A stretch of DNA of 64,000 bases from the NCBI RefSeq assembly GCF_026262505.1, contig NC_067205.1:6324001-6388000 (forward strand), written 5' to 3'. Under the pieces are notes generated by a model. The model was not told the DNA's origin and did not search any database. It saw only the letters and a program-made list of their open reading frames with translations. A program made the translations under genes and the position numbers. Each line of letters starts with the position of its first letter. The stretch's first letter is position 1. Origin of the DNA: Trichomonas vaginalis G3. Its lineage: Eukaryota > Parabasalia > Trichomonadida > Trichomonadidae. Positions 51,250-62,200 of this stretch are shown piece by piece.

Positions 51250-52106
51250 CCGAAACCAAAGCTGCTAAAAAAGATTTATAACTAATAATAGATGGATTAC
51301 CGGCACATTAGTTTTTATAGAGTCGATACTTTCAAAATTCTCAAAACTGAATTGAGACTTTGAAAATTTCTATTTTGGGCCGGTTAAAAATTTGAATAAA
51401 TTAAATTAACTTGAAAAAATATCGGATGATTTCCCTTAAATTTTGAAAGACCGAAATATAACCGTTGAGAATTTTGTCCAAGTTTATTTGATTAAAACTA
51501 TTTTTGCATAAAATAATTTTATCAAAAAAATTCTAAATATTCAAAAATATTAATTCGTTAATAGATTAGAAACATTGAATGCATTTCATTTTTTATGAGA
51601 ACGTTAGATAAAATTTTTTCAGAATCTGTCTCAAAATTGGAGGGGAAAAAAATTACAATAAATGTCATAATCAAGACTTCCATTCATAATAGAAAAATAA
51701 CCAACTATAATTTTGTCATTTTCTGTATGTTTTTTCAAAAATTTGTAAAATATAGAAATCTTTTAATGATAATCTTATGAATTCATAACAACCTTATGCT
51801 TAACTAATCTTTTGATTTTTCAATGGGGAGTTATGTTGAATTTTCTAAAATGTCTTTTGGAATTCACCAAATCCTATGTATTACTGCCAATTCACTAATA
51901 AAATAAATGAGTGTATCTCATTTATAGACATTTAATGGCATTGCTTCAACATTGAGTTGATATTGCATCTAATTATAACATACCCAAGTAATCTTATGAA
52001 TTGATAACCATTTTATGAGTTCATACTGCATAAATATCAGAAAAGATATGATAAGATATCCTAAAGAAAAATCTTGTATAGAATTTAGAATATAAAGACT
52101 TTTTTT
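51250..52106. other. Intergenic region
   Basis: AT-rich, no supported gene. A TACCGGCACA sequence at 51299-51308 resembles part of the motif before two other genes. A short plus-strand frame near 51,595 is AT-rich and unsupported. Confidence 0.45.
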
Positions 52107-54419
52107 TTAATAATATTCATCAGTAACGAGTAAAGGTTCATCGGCAGCTGGATCTGGTTTTGGTCTTCTGCGAATGAAGATGATTGCCATTGATCCAGAA
52201 ACAAGGCCGATGAAGATAATAATGTAAACAGTGAAACTGAAGAATGAAAGGAACTTCGGTTTCATCTTAAGAGGTTCTTCTTCGATAAGTTTATCATCTT
52301 CTTGCAAATTTTCTTCTTTCTTTTCATTTTGTTTCTTTTTACGATCTTCTTCCTCTTTATTCTTCTGTTTTCTCTTCTTTTCCTCTTCATTTTTCTTCTT
52401 TTCTTCTACCTCTTCTTCATCCTCATCTTCTTCATCTTCATCATCATCTTTATTCTTCTTCTTTCTCATTTGTTCTTTGGTTTTTCTATCCTTTAGTTTG
52501 ACCCAATCTTCGTCTTCATAATTATCATCATCTTTTGTTCCTTTCTTTTGTAATTTCTTGTTCCTGTCCTTTAATGAGACCCAATCTTTATCATTGGCAT
52601 TGACATTCCTGTATTCAGCATCTTCTTCGCTTTCATCATCATCGATACTTATTTTACTCAATTTTTCTTTTCTCTTTTTTTCTTCATCGTCGTCATCTTC
52701 TGTGTTTCCACCTGTGATCTTCTTGTAGACTGTTGGAAGTTGATCTCTTGGATGCTGTTGTTTCTTCTTTTTGTCTTTTTCGTCTTCGTCATCGTCGTCA
52801 TCTTCTGAATCTTCGTCATCTTTCTTGGAATCTTTTCGTTTGAAGTTGTTTTTCTTGACCAATGGAACTTTGTCTTCATCATCATCATCTTGTTCTTCAT
52901 CATTTTTCTTTGAAATTTCTTTATCTTTTTTGTGATCTTTTCCTTCTTTGTTTGTTTTATGGGATTTTTCATCTTGCTTATGTTCTTTCTTGTTTTCGTT
53001 CTCTTCATCTTTTGTTTCTTTGTTATCTTCTGATTCTTCTTGATCATCTTCTTCTTTCTTTATGTCTTTCTTATCTTTCTTCTCGGATTTATTATTGTGA
53101 TCATCTTTCTTATGTTCTTCTTTCTTTTCTTTGTAATCATCTGATTCTTCTTGTTCATCTTCATCTTTCTTGGTTTCTTTCTTATCATTTTTCTCTTGTT
53201 TATGATGTTTATCTTCTTCTTTATGCTTTTTCTCTTCTGCGTCAGTTAATTTGTAGTCACCTGATTCTTCTTCTTCGTCCTCTTCCTTTTTAGGTTCTTT
53301 CTTGTGAGGTTTGTCATGTTTATCATTTTTAGAAGCTTCTTTCTGACGTTTTTCCTTCTCTTCTTCTGATTCTTTGTAATCATCATTTTCTTCTTCTTGA
53401 TCTTCATCCTTCTTTACATTCTTCTTGTCTTCTTTGACATTCTTATCATCTTTATGTTCTTTCTTGGCATCTTTGTCTTCTTCTTTCTCATCATCTGAAT
53501 CATTTTCTTCTTTCTTTGGTTCTTCTTTTGGTTTTTCATCGGATTTGTTCTCTTTATCATCTCTAGCTTCTTCTTTCTTCTTCTCTTTGTCTTCTTCTTT
53601 TAATTCATCAGATTTTTTATCTTTTTCTTCTTCTTTCAATGGTTTTTCTTCTTTCTTGGTTTCATCATTCTCTGGTTTGTCTTCTTCCTTTGATTTTTCG
53701 GACTTTTCCTCAGATTTCTTTTCATTTTCTTCATCATTCTTCTTTTCTTCTCCTTTCTTTTCGTCTTTGTCAGTTTTATCATCTTTTTGTTCTTCCTTCA
53801 TCTTTTCTGCGTCTTTTTTCTCATCAGATTTTTCATCTTTCTTTTCTGATGATTCTTCTTTAGTTGTAGCATCGGATTTATTATCTGTATTTGATTTCTC
53901 TTCTTTCTTATCTTCATTTAATGCGTCATTCTTTTTATCGTCATTTTTATTTAATTTTTCATCGTTTTGAGTTTCGGAATCTTTTTCGTGTGTGTTTTCT
54001 TTCTCTTTTTCATTAGTGTTATCTGATTTCTTACTTTCAGCACCTTTATTTTCAGAAACAGATTTCTTTTCTGTTTCAGTGTTTTCTTTTTTAGTATCAA
54101 GTTCTTTTTCTTGTTCCTTCGCTCGTTTGTTTTCATTGAGCTTTGCTGGTTGTTTCTCCGAGTCATTATTTATATTATCTGTTGTTTTTTCATTTTTGCT
54201 TGGTAATTTATCGTTTTCTTTGTTATCCTTGGTATTTTGGTCTGCACTCAATTTGTCTTCTGGTTTAGTTTCTAACGGAGTTTGATTTTTTGTTGAATTA
54301 TTTAAATTTAATGATTTATTTGTATTTTCTTTAACCTCATGATCTTGTTCAGTGTTTTTCTGGCTTACCTTTGAATCTGAAATTTCAGATAGTCCTAGAA
54401 TAAGGAAAAGAAAAATCAT
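52107..54419 (-). CDS. Lys/Glu-rich single-span membrane protein
   Basis: 770 residues. Signal peptide (MIFLFLILGLSEISDSK), then ~680 residues almost entirely Lys, Glu, Asp, Asn and Ser, then a membrane span (FLSFFSFTVYIIIFIGLVSG), a basic stop (RRRPKPDP) and a short tail DEPLLVTDEYY. Two internal repeats are visible: four copies of a ~40-residue unit centred on KKEEDEEEESGDYK, and a pair DWVSLKDRNKK / DWVKLKDRKTK. If the signal works, the charged part faces the lumen or outside, as a polyampholyte brush; a luminal calcium-binding role is also possible. No catalytic domain. Confidence 0.75.
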   Translation of the reverse strand: MIFLFLILGLSEISDSKVSQKNTEQDHEVKENTNKSLNLNNSTKNQTPLETKPEDKLSADQNTKDNKENDKLPSKNEKTTDNINNDSEKQPAKLNENKRAKEQEKELDTKKENTETEKKSVSENKGAESKKSDNTNEKEKENTHEKDSETQNDEKLNKNDDKKNDALNEDKKEEKSNTDNKSDATTKEESSEKKDEKSDEKKDAEKMKEEQKDDKTDKDEKKGEEKKNDEENEKKSEEKSEKSKEEDKPENDETKKEEKPLKEEEKDKKSDELKEEDKEKKKEEARDDKENKSDEKPKEEPKKEENDSDDEKEEDKDAKKEHKDDKNVKEDKKNVKKDEDQEEENDDYKESEEEKEKRQKEASKNDKHDKPHKKEPKKEEDEEEESGDYKLTDAEEKKHKEEDKHHKQEKNDKKETKKDEDEQEESDDYKEKKEEHKKDDHNNKSEKKDKKDIKKEEDDQEESEDNKETKDEENENKKEHKQDEKSHKTNKEGKDHKKDKEISKKNDEEQDDDDEDKVPLVKKNNFKRKDSKKDDEDSEDDDDDEDEKDKKKKQQHPRDQLPTVYKKITGGNTEDDDDEEKKRKEKLSKISIDDDESEEDAEYRNVNANDKDWVSLKDRNKKLQKKGTKDDDNYEDEDWVKLKDRKTKEQMRKKKNKDDDEDEEDEDEEEVEEKKKNEEEKKRKQKNKEEEDRKKKQNEKKEENLQEDDKLIEEEPLKMKPKFLSFFSFTVYIIIFIGLVSGSMAIIFIRRRPKPDPAADEPLLVTDEYY

Positions 54420-55108
54420 TTTTATAATTTAGGCAAATTTGTCAAATTTGTTATAAAAGTAAACTATTGAATGTAAAAAAATATTAGTGAGCTAAATTAG
54501 TCTCGTGTATTATTCCATCTATGCATGTATTGCTTCTGGCGAATTCATTTTCCAGGAAACCTTGTTTAGGTGGTTGAAGTTTATTCGAAATTTCGTGTTT
54601 TGAACATCTATTAGATCTACGAAGAGGATTATTGTTAATTTAATGGCTGCTATTGAACTTCTAAAGGAAAATTGGTTTAATTTGGAGTAGGTTAATCAAT
54701 GAATCCCGCAAAGGAATAAAATGATTTTATCGATATTCGCACGTGTCACAAATGTTAATCATATTTACATAAATATTTTTTGGGTATAATGATCAAACAA
54801 TCCCAATACTGGTGCCAAAATTTTATCAAATATTTTTTTATTTAACCATACGTTCAGGGGTTAAGTAGATCTTTGGATTGTATGGTCATGCTTATGTGTT
54901 CCACTCATGTTTTCAATATGAAGATAAATTTTTGTCTTCAAACTTGTAAGAACCTTATTTTTCGGAACTCTTTTACTGATTCAGACATAAATGGTTAAAA
55001 CAGCGCTATTAAAAATGTGTTTTCAATTTCTTGATGTGATTCAAAATTTGATACGAATCAGCACCTTTTGATCGGAATTGTTCCTATTAAAAGTGACAAC
55101 ATTTCTGA
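54420..55108. other. Divergent intergenic region
   Basis: AT-rich region between divergent genes. No clear initiator before the Rab-like gene (ACATTTCTGA lies just before its ATG). Nothing else recognised. Confidence 0.45.
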
Positions 55109-55705
55109 ATGACGAGTCTTGATCTAAAGATCGTCGTTCTTGGACCAGCTGGCGTTGGAAAGACATGTGTTATCAACAGATATTGCAATGACACATATCT
55201 TGAAAACACTTTGTCTACAATTGGTGCAGGATTTTTCCCTCAAACAGTAAATATCAACGACGTTGAGGTTAATATGATGATTTGGGATACTGCAGGTGAA
55301 GAAAGATTCAAATCAATCGCTCCTTCATTACTTAGAGGCGCAAACGGATTAGTTTTAATATATGACGTAACCTCACCCGATTCTTTCACAGACGTTGACA
55401 TATATCTCAACATGTTCTTAGATACAGTCGATTACGATCAATCAAAACCTCTTCCAGTCATGCTTTTAGGAAATAAAGGTGACATGTCACCAGTTGTATC
55501 GGATCAAACAGTTAACGAATGGCTATCAAAGAACAATATTCCATTACATAAAGTTGTATCAGCTAAAACCGGAGATGGCATCAGCGAAGCTTTCACAGAA
55601 TTTGTTAAAACGTTCTTAACAAGATCATTGGATCAGGAGAAGAGAATGAACTTCATTCAGATTACTCCACCCGATAATACTAAGAAATCCTCAAATTGCT
55701 GTTAA
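55109..55705 (+). CDS. Rab-family small GTPase
   Basis: 198 residues with all five GTPase motifs: G1 GPAGVGKT (12-19), the switch-I threonine in STIGAGF (36-42), G3 WDTAGEERF (59-67), G4 NKGD (122-125) and G5 SAKT (151-154). It ends in SSNCC, a dicysteine end for geranylgeranyl attachment, so it acts on membranes. The WDTAGEERF switch II is typical of Rab proteins, which direct vesicle traffic. The exact Rab class is not clear; the effector region STIGAGFFPQTV is close to the Rab5/21/22 group but not decisive. Confidence 0.93.
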   Translation: MTSLDLKIVVLGPAGVGKTCVINRYCNDTYLENTLSTIGAGFFPQTVNINDVEVNMMIWDTAGEERFKSIAPSLLRGANGLVLIYDVTSPDSFTDVDIYLNMFLDTVDYDQSKPLPVMLLGNKGDMSPVVSDQTVNEWLSKNNIPLHKVVSAKTGDGISEAFTEFVKTFLTRSLDQEKRMNFIQITPPDNTKKSSNCC

Positions 55706-56215
55706 TTTTTTTGTATAAAGATTTTCCTTTCAAAAGAAAGCAAATATATAAAACTATTCATCGTTTTTTACAAATTTAATTCGATATTTTATATGTTATC
55801 CATCAAAATTCAAACAAAATATTGCAAAATTATTTTTGGAAGCTTTTCATTAATTTTTTGTAATATGGCTCTTATTTACATGCTGATATGAATCTTATCT
55901 GAGTCATTCTTTCATTAGAAGATGATAATCTAACTCCAAGGATGTTCAATTGAAATAATTATAGTGTGAACATTATCATTATATCTATTTTTGTTAAATA
56001 TGGATATTGGTATAATAATGCATATATTAATCATAGATCCAAGAAATAAGATTTGAAAAATTGAGATTCAGTTACTATTTGATCTAAAAATAGTTTTGCT
56101 ATAACTTGTCTGTGCTATGTTTAGATTATCAGCTGAATTTTTGCTGAATGTAAAATTATCAACGAAATTTTGTGCTCAGAAAATGTGATCGGCATCATTC
56201 CGTTTGAAAAAAATT
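55706..56215. other. Intergenic region upstream of the large flagellar gene
   Basis: AT-rich. TCATTC at 56195-56200 fits an initiator ~20 nt before the ATG at 56216. No other feature. Confidence 0.5.
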
Positions 56216-59200
56216 ATGACTCAAGTTCCGCAAGATATGCTGAAAATATATCCAAACCCAATCATCTTACGGGATTTAGAGGTAGGTGAAACCGATACAG
56301 TGGAGTTTTTAGCCACAAATTACTCGAAAAATTCATTAAAATTACGTTTTTCTCTTCCTCCAAAGTCTAATTTTCAATTAAACAATGTTGCACACTTTTC
56401 TTTGAGTCCTGGTTTGCAAACATCACGTAAAATCACTTTCAAAGCATCTGATAAATATGAAGAAGCACAGCTCCTTGTTTCTTCGCCAAGTTTTGAAGAT
56501 TTCACGATTCCCGTCATCTTCTACCCACCATCTCCATCAATCGAGATCAATAAAATGCATTTCGACCTTGGCAATATCAGTTTACGTTTTCCTCAAACTC
56601 AATTCTTCAAGATAACAAACTTCGGTACAAAGGATGGCAATTTTACAATTACATGCAATGATAAAGACGTCGAAATATTCCCAACAACGGGTTTTATTCA
56701 ATCAAATCAAACTCATAAAATACAATTCGAAATTGAGCCTACAAAAGTTGGTCCTGTACAATATACAATCAATGTTGTATGCGAAACTGCATCAATTAAG
56801 TCGCAACAAGTTATTGTAAATGCAAATGTCCAAGATCATTCTGTTCAAGTCTTTCTAGGTAAAGAAGAAGTTGGTACAGTCAATTTTGGTCGTGCTTTCT
56901 TTGGCCAAAAGATCAAAAGAACATTACAAATTGTAAATAACGCTCCTTTCAAAAGAATGTTCGTAATTCAAATACCATATGATCCAACTGAAAAGAGATT
57001 GAAAACAAAGCAAATTTTCACTCCTTCTCCGATCGAAGGCGAAATTGAAGGAAATACAACAAAAGATATCGTTTTTTACTTCAACCCGCCAATAGAAAAG
57101 GTTGAAAGCGATGACGAAATATTTTATGAACACGAGACACGTCTAGATATTGTAAAAACTCCAATTTCTATTCCATTAAAATTATCTGGATCTGCAGTTC
57201 CTTCAAAATTCAAAATTAGTAGCTTAGACTTCTCATTTGGTGAAAAACTAGTCAATTCGTCAACATCCCAAGAGATGGAAATCGAAAACATATCAACAAT
57301 TAAAGATATAACTTTTAATATCAAGAAAGTTGCACATTATCACTTCACTCCAATGTCAGGAACCATCAAGACAGGCTGCAAGAAGGTCATTACTGTCTCA
57401 TTTGATCCGAAATCCCTTGGAGTTATAAATACAACTACAATCATGGAAATTTGCGACGGATTGGTTGCGCGCCATATCACTCTTAGTGGAACATCAGTGT
57501 CCACAATCAATATGGGCACGAAAGGACGAGTTCCTGTTTGGGAATCAGATCCAAATGTGAAGTACCTATTAGAATATCCAAGAATGGAATACGGATTCAC
57601 GATGAAGGACATCAATGATAAAGAAAAGCAGAAGGAAGAGTTCGAAGAATTCATTGACCAAGAATCATCTCGAAGAAGTGAGAAAGAAATGAGGGTAAAA
57701 CTGAAAGAACAAGCAAGAACAGATGCAAGACATTTATTACAATCAACAATTCCGAACTTTACTGAAGACCAACTTAATAAAGCTGCAGAAAACCGTCTCG
57801 AAGCATTAGTTAAAGGATACGATGACCCAATTAACTTCGGAATGAGTTACGCTGATGGTCTGGAACCTCCTGCTCCTCCTGCTGACCAAATACTCTCAGC
57901 AAGAGCTCCAAGAAATAAATCAGGAAACATCAAATCACAAAAAGGTGACAAAAAAGGCAAAAACGCTAAAACATTCAAGACGAAACCAACGACAAATGCC
58001 GAAATCGCAGAGTGCTCAAAGCCTTTGTCACCTTCCCAACAACTCTCTGTTTTCATGGACAAAGAAAAATTAGAATTCGGGGAAGTTCCTGTAACCGCCA
58101 AGAAAATTTTGCCTGTCACTTTTACAAATAATTTGACACAACATGTTTTTGTTCAATTAAAGACAGATGACTATCCTGAGTTCAACTTAACTAAGCCAAA
58201 TGCTCAAGTTGTTCCTCCAAACACAAATGTCACATTTGAAATTGTTTTATGTGATTCCGAATTGAAAGTTATCAACAGACAACTTAAATATGTTGTTAAT
58301 AATACTCATGAAGGAATCATCAGTTTAACAGGAAAGACAATACCAATTGAACTTAAACTTTCAAAGAATTTTGTCAATTTTGATTTGACAACAATTTCAG
58401 GAAACAATTTCCAAATGATGAAAGATTATGTTACAATTGTTAATCCAACAGAAGCAGTTGTCAATGTTCGATTGTATGGTTTTTCAGAAAACTTTTCATT
58501 CCAACCATCAAATGGTCAGATACAACCACATGAATCTCTTTCATGCGAAGTTTTCTTTAAACCAGGCCAGAAACAACAAAACGAGACACAAGGAATTCTT
58601 AGTGTAAAAGGTGGTCCGAATTTGAATTTTACTATCACAGTCAATTGTGGAAATCCTGTTATTAGTCTTGACCGAAATAATTTAGATTTCGAATTGGTTA
58701 GTTTAGGAATTAATAACATTTTAGATTTCAACATGAAGAACACAGGAAATGATCAAGCATTGTTCTTCATTTCTCCATTGTCATGTGAAGATTTAACAAT
58801 TAATCCAATGTCAGGCAAGATTCTACCACATGATTTAATTAATTTCATTGTTGGTTTGAAATGCACAAAACCTATTTCTATCAAAGAGAAAGTTGAAATT
58901 GTCATTTGTGGACAAAACGCACAATATGTTAATGTTTGTGGTCATGCAGAGAATCCACAAATAGAATTATTGTTTGAGAATTTAGATTTCGGAAAGATAT
59001 TTGTTGGTAATACAGAAAGTCGTAAATTTACTATCAAAAACACAGGACATATTCCTGCAATTGTTACATTAGATATGACTAATTATGAACAATTCACTAT
59101 TGAATATGATCTAGAATTAGGAAATGCCGCATTCAATGGAACTCAGAATTCAATTATTAATACAACAGCCATGGGAACATTGTCTAGTTTAGATTTAAGT

Positions 59201-62200
59201 ATGGTATCATCAAACAGTTCTAGTAAAACTAACATTCAAGGCTTAACATATAAAATCACTATTATAGAAGGAAGTGAAGTTAGTTTTGACTTAATTTTCA
59301 AACCTAATATTGTTGGAGATTTCACATTTGAAATGCCATTACAAATGGCAGACAACACTTTCATTACATCTTCAGTTCAACCTATGGTTATTGCAGAATC
59401 AATCCAATCTCCTTTAGTTTCATCAATGAATGCAATGGACTTTGGATTGACACCAATTTATGATGCTTTGAATCCAAACATCAGACCAAACATGAAACGA
59501 TTTATTCTTACAAATAAAACTACAAACAAAAGTGTTAGTTTTCGAATTACATCTACTATTTCAGATGAAATCTTTTTGATCGAGCCGAAGGAAGGAACAG
59601 TCAATGTCAATGAAGAGATTCCAGTTGTTGTTACATTCAGACCTTCATCAAATGATCCATTTGTTTCTAGTTTGACAGTCTACGCAAAACCAGAACGAGA
59701 AGAAGAAATCATTACAACACGAATTTTAGTTTCAGGTAGTGGATATAATCGTCAGTTCAGATGTGAAGTCGACAACATCACATTACCAGTTGTTCCATTG
59801 AATATCAAAGCAGAACGAACAGTTCGAATCATCAACACAAGATTCATTGATTCGAAGATCGAAGCAGTTTTACCAATTTCAGAGAAGAATTTCCCATTAA
59901 CAGTCACATTTCCAGAAGGAAACATGTTACAACACTCATTAGTTAGTACACCTATGACTATCTCATTCGTTAGTGATAAACCTATGAGTTTCAGCACAAT
60001 GATTGCTATTGTTGATTCACAAGGTTCAAGTTACAATGTCACAGTTTCAGTTTGTACCGATAATTCAGTTTTTACGTTGTATCCAGTTTTGTCATTCAGT
60101 TGTTTCAACATTTCTAATATCCTTGGTCGACCAATTACAGCATCAACAAAGAACCAGATCCCAGATGATTTCATTGCACAATTCTCAAACAACCAAGGCT
60201 TATACGATGATTTGAAGAAGATGCGTTCATACAAAGCTAATGAGATTTCTATCAATTTCATTATCTCATTTTTGAATGCATTTGTTATGTCTAACAAGAT
60301 TTCTGTTTTTCCAGAGAATTTTTCTAATTCCAAAGGAGATTTGATTTACAAGATGATTGATAACTTGAGTGGTAAAAAGAATTCTATGAAGAGTGACAAC
60401 ACAACAAGTATTAACAAACTGAAATGTTTGTTGCAAAATCTTATGACAGTTGGATGCCATGTTTCTCGTATCCGAGCAGAATATCTTCTTAACAAAGAAG
60501 AATTCATTGAATATTACACACGAAAAATCATCCGACAAAGTTTAGGTATTGATTACATTCAAGCACCTGATATTTCAACATTGAATCAAAAGAGTGTTAA
60601 TCAATACATCACATCTAAACTATTCCAAGAAAAGATGAACGAAAAGAAGAAGATCATTGAGAAACTTTATAAACCATTGAGTCAAGAATCATGGTTATAT
60701 TTGATCAACCAAGTTTTGAAAGTTTATTTAGTTTCTAAATTCAATGGTGAAAAGATGAATCAAATTCCAGGATTTATTGATTCCATGAAACAACTGAAAC
60801 AAATTGGAAAAGACAACATCTATAATGATGTTAATCGTCCACCACGAATTCTCACAGCTTCTAATGTTTTGTCAACAAACGAATGTGCATTGATGAAATG
60901 GATTAATTGTTATTATTGTTTGTCTAAGAAGTGCCAAGATGTTACTCCAATCCATTCATTTTTAGAGTTGCGAAATCCACAAATCTTGGCAAGTTGTTTC
61001 ACATCATTGATCCAGAACTCAGCATACAAACATTCCGAAAACATGGAAGAGAATGCATTTTCATTACAAAAACTTATCCAAAGCTTACGATTGAACTTCA
61101 CTCCAGATACACCAGCTTTGTTACATGGTAATGAACCAACATTATGTTTATTGTCATTCGAGATATTCCAAACATTGCCACATTATGTTCCTACTAAAAC
61201 TATTGAATTTGAAGTCGAATTAAATAATACTATCACACAAAATCTTACTATTTCTAATCCGTCTCGGAACGAAATCATTTATAGTATCAGTCTTTCCGGT
61301 TCAGACAATTTCACATGTGAAGACAAGAAAGTCACACTATCACCAGGTAAATCGACAAACATTCCTATTTCATATTTCGCACGATCACATCATTCAGACC
61401 GAGGCACTATCACATTGTTGCCAAACAGACCAAACACTAACAACAATGCACCTGTTCAAGTATCATCTATTGTTGTTGGGTTAGTTTCAAATGTCGTTGT
61501 TAATGAACCAAAACGACAATTCGAAATGAAAGGACAACTTTATTTGCCAACATCATTCACAATTCCAATCCAAAACGAGACCGGGAAAGGAGGCAAATTC
61601 AATGTTGTTTATCAATATTCATATACAACAGAGAATGGATATTCGGTTGGTATGCAACCTCTTAAAGAATTTGTTTGTGCAGGTCGATCATTGAACAAAA
61701 CACTTTCTAGCAAGAACTTGGTTAGTGAAATCTCTATTCATGTTCCTTTTGTCATTGATGAAGGAACTATAGTTTTACCTGATTCGAAAGACGAACAAGT
61801 TCCATTCAATGTTGTTTTCATTCCTATCTGCATTGGTAAGTACAAACTTCAAATTTTGATATCGAATTCATTATGTGGTGAGTTTGTTTATGAATTGAAT
61901 GCAGAGAGTGAAGTGAATTACGATGCAGAATCCACATCTAATGTTAAATGCGAAGAAAACTCTAAATTGTCATTGAACTTGAATGTTGAAGCCGCTAACA
62001 AGATGCTTGCTAATGCATTGGCATACAGCCGAATCAAACTATCATCTGCTTATCAATGGCCACTTCCAGAGAACAAATTCAAAGATTTAGTTAATCAAAC
62101 AACTCGAGAAATTCTTAATTCATTCATGAAGAATCTCGAAACTAAGTTCACATTAACATACAGTTCACAATATTTCAGTGGTCCACATGAATTTGTTTTA

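Noticed and set aside
52231-54285. Plus-strand Ser/Phe/Leu-rich frames
   Set aside because: Antisense shadows of the Lys/Glu-rich membrane protein, whose biased codons leave the other strand open.
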